From: an uncultured Treponema sp.
GTDB lineage: Bacteria > Spirochaetota > Spirochaetia > Treponematales > Treponemataceae
Direction of reading: 5' to 3'
Assembly: GCA_937885235.1 (NCBI GenBank)
Contig: CAKZZK010000194.1
Coordinates: 1-14,803, forward strand
Length of the DNA: 14,803 bases
Below, in pieces: positions 13,987 to 14,803 of the stretch. Made by a program: the position numbers and the translations under genes. Position 1 is the first letter of the stretch. Every line of letters starts with the position of its first letter. Below the pieces are notes generated by a model. The model did not search any database, was not told the origin of the DNA, and saw nothing but the letters and a program-made list of their open reading frames with translations.

Positions 13987-14803
13987 ATGCAAGTCTTTCA
14001 GAGTATCATTGATTTCTTACAGGAACTTTTCATGCCGACCTCTCCGGAGGTAAAAAAGCGTGTGGCTTTGCGGAAGCTTGAGGGCGAAGTCCGTTCCTTC
14101 ACCCCCTGCATGTATAAAAATGATATGCTGCAGCCCAATTTTGCAGAAGCGCTGCGTGTCTTGTATGTCAATACAAAACCGCTGAATGATTTGCTTTCGG
14201 AGACCATCTGCAGCGATGATTTGGACCGCAACCGCCATTTTATGGAGCAGCTTTTGCTGACGGTCTTCTCACGGGATTCCCAGCAGGTCATCGACAACCT
14301 CGACTACAGCAAGCGCAAGGCGAACGCCACACAGGCGGAATCGCTCACCCGCTACTTTGAACGGGAGCACGCAAGGCTTGAAAAAGTCATAGAAGAGCTG
14401 AAATCAGCGCAGTTTGCAAAGATAGACAAGGTAATCGACAACTTAAAGCGGCTGAACGACATCTGCCGCTACAACTACGTCACCCCGCTCAAGCTTTTTG
14501 ACTCCCATTTCAGCCCCATTTCCGGCTATTCGCCAAAATTCAATCCTGTTCCGCTCGGTCTGATGGAGGCAGCCCTACAGGACCTCTATTACGTGGTGGC
14601 TGACATGGACATCAACCTTTCCACAAGCAATGCCGTCCGCGCGCTCTTCGTGCTGCAAAACGGGGGCAAGCTTGACAGCGAGAAAGAGGTGGAGCTGGCA
14701 AACTGCCTGCGCAAGATACAGGGCGTGCTCAAAAGCGTGTTCAAGCCAACCTTTATGCTGAGCCTGGTGCGGCTCGCCAAGGGCAATCCCGAGCTGACTC
14801 CCG
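13987..14803 (+). CDS. Uncharacterised helical protein, possibly DUF5312-like, incomplete at right edge
   Basis: An open frame of at least 272 codons runs off the window without a stop. The N-terminus MQVFQSIIDFLQELF is an amphipathic helix; then come charged helices, with a likely coiled coil at about 118-155 (EREHARLEKVIEELKS onward), and a conserved-looking stretch YNYVTPLKLFDSHFSP. No enzymatic motif, signal peptide or membrane span is visible. I associate the pattern with a spirochaete-restricted family of unknown function, only tentatively. Two starts are possible: ATG 13987 with no ribosome binding site, or ATG 14032 with AGGA seven bases upstream; the former keeps the amphipathic helix. 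The gene follows dusB by 27 bases without a terminator, so it is probably part of that operon. Confidence 0.75.
   Translation, partial: MQVFQSIIDFLQELFMPTSPEVKKRVALRKLEGEVRSFTPCMYKNDMLQPNFAEALRVLYVNTKPLNDLLSETICSDDLDRNRHFMEQLLLTVFSRDSQQVIDNLDYSKRKANATQAESLTRYFEREHARLEKVIEELKSAQFAKIDKVIDNLKRLNDICRYNYVTPLKLFDSHFSPISGYSPKFNPVPLGLMEAALQDLYYVVADMDINLSTSNAVRALFVLQNGGKLDSEKEVELANCLRKIQGVLKSVFKPTFMLSLVRLAKGNPELTP

Overview
The window reads as chromosome of a free-living or gut-type spirochaete, most likely a Treponema relative. This is inferred from gene content: a bactofilin / M23 peptidase / YaaR / RicT-type operon, a Rex regulator next to serine biosynthesis genes, and a spirochaete-looking uncharacterised protein at the right edge. 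The DNA is moderately GC-rich in genes and clearly AT-richer at promoters. I see no rRNA, tRNA, transposase, phage gene or CRISPR array.

Layout, left to right. At 1-48 (minus) is the N-terminus of a response regulator. A 373-base divergent spacer follows, with a probable minus-strand terminator hairpin. At 422-2137 (plus) lies a GGDEF-EAL protein with a decayed cyclase and an intact phosphodiesterase signature; a perfect palindrome covers its -10 box. At 2311-5300 (plus) come rex, serC and serA, with two Rex-box-like operators flanking the rex promoter, suggesting NADH-responsive control of rex and perhaps of the serine genes behind it. A 23-bp perfect-stem hairpin at 5333-5403 separates them from the converging minus-strand pair hemolysin III family protein -> AAA ATPase (8010 to 5442). 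A SAM methyltransferase (8123-8854, plus) is divergent from that pair and its promoter predicts a leaderless mRNA.

The second half holds a four-gene minus-strand operon from 11791 to 8869: membrane-anchored M23 peptidase, bactofilin, YaaR/DUF327 protein, RicT-type PSP1 protein. This joins cell-wall/shape genes to an iron-sulfur-type regulatory family. Divergent from it on the plus strand are a TatD-family hydrolase, a DusB-type tRNA-dihydrouridine synthase overlapping it by ATGA, and an incomplete helical protein running off the right edge.

The most unusual non-coding element is a 22-bp tandem repeat array (five clear units, 11881-11990) between the two divergent promoters of these operons. 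It has a 44-bp higher-order pattern and internal palindromes, and looks like a multi-site operator. The other regulatory points worth testing are the Rex boxes, the palindrome on the GGDEF-EAL promoter and the leaderless methyltransferase. Nothing in the window is a self-evident new defence or mobile system.
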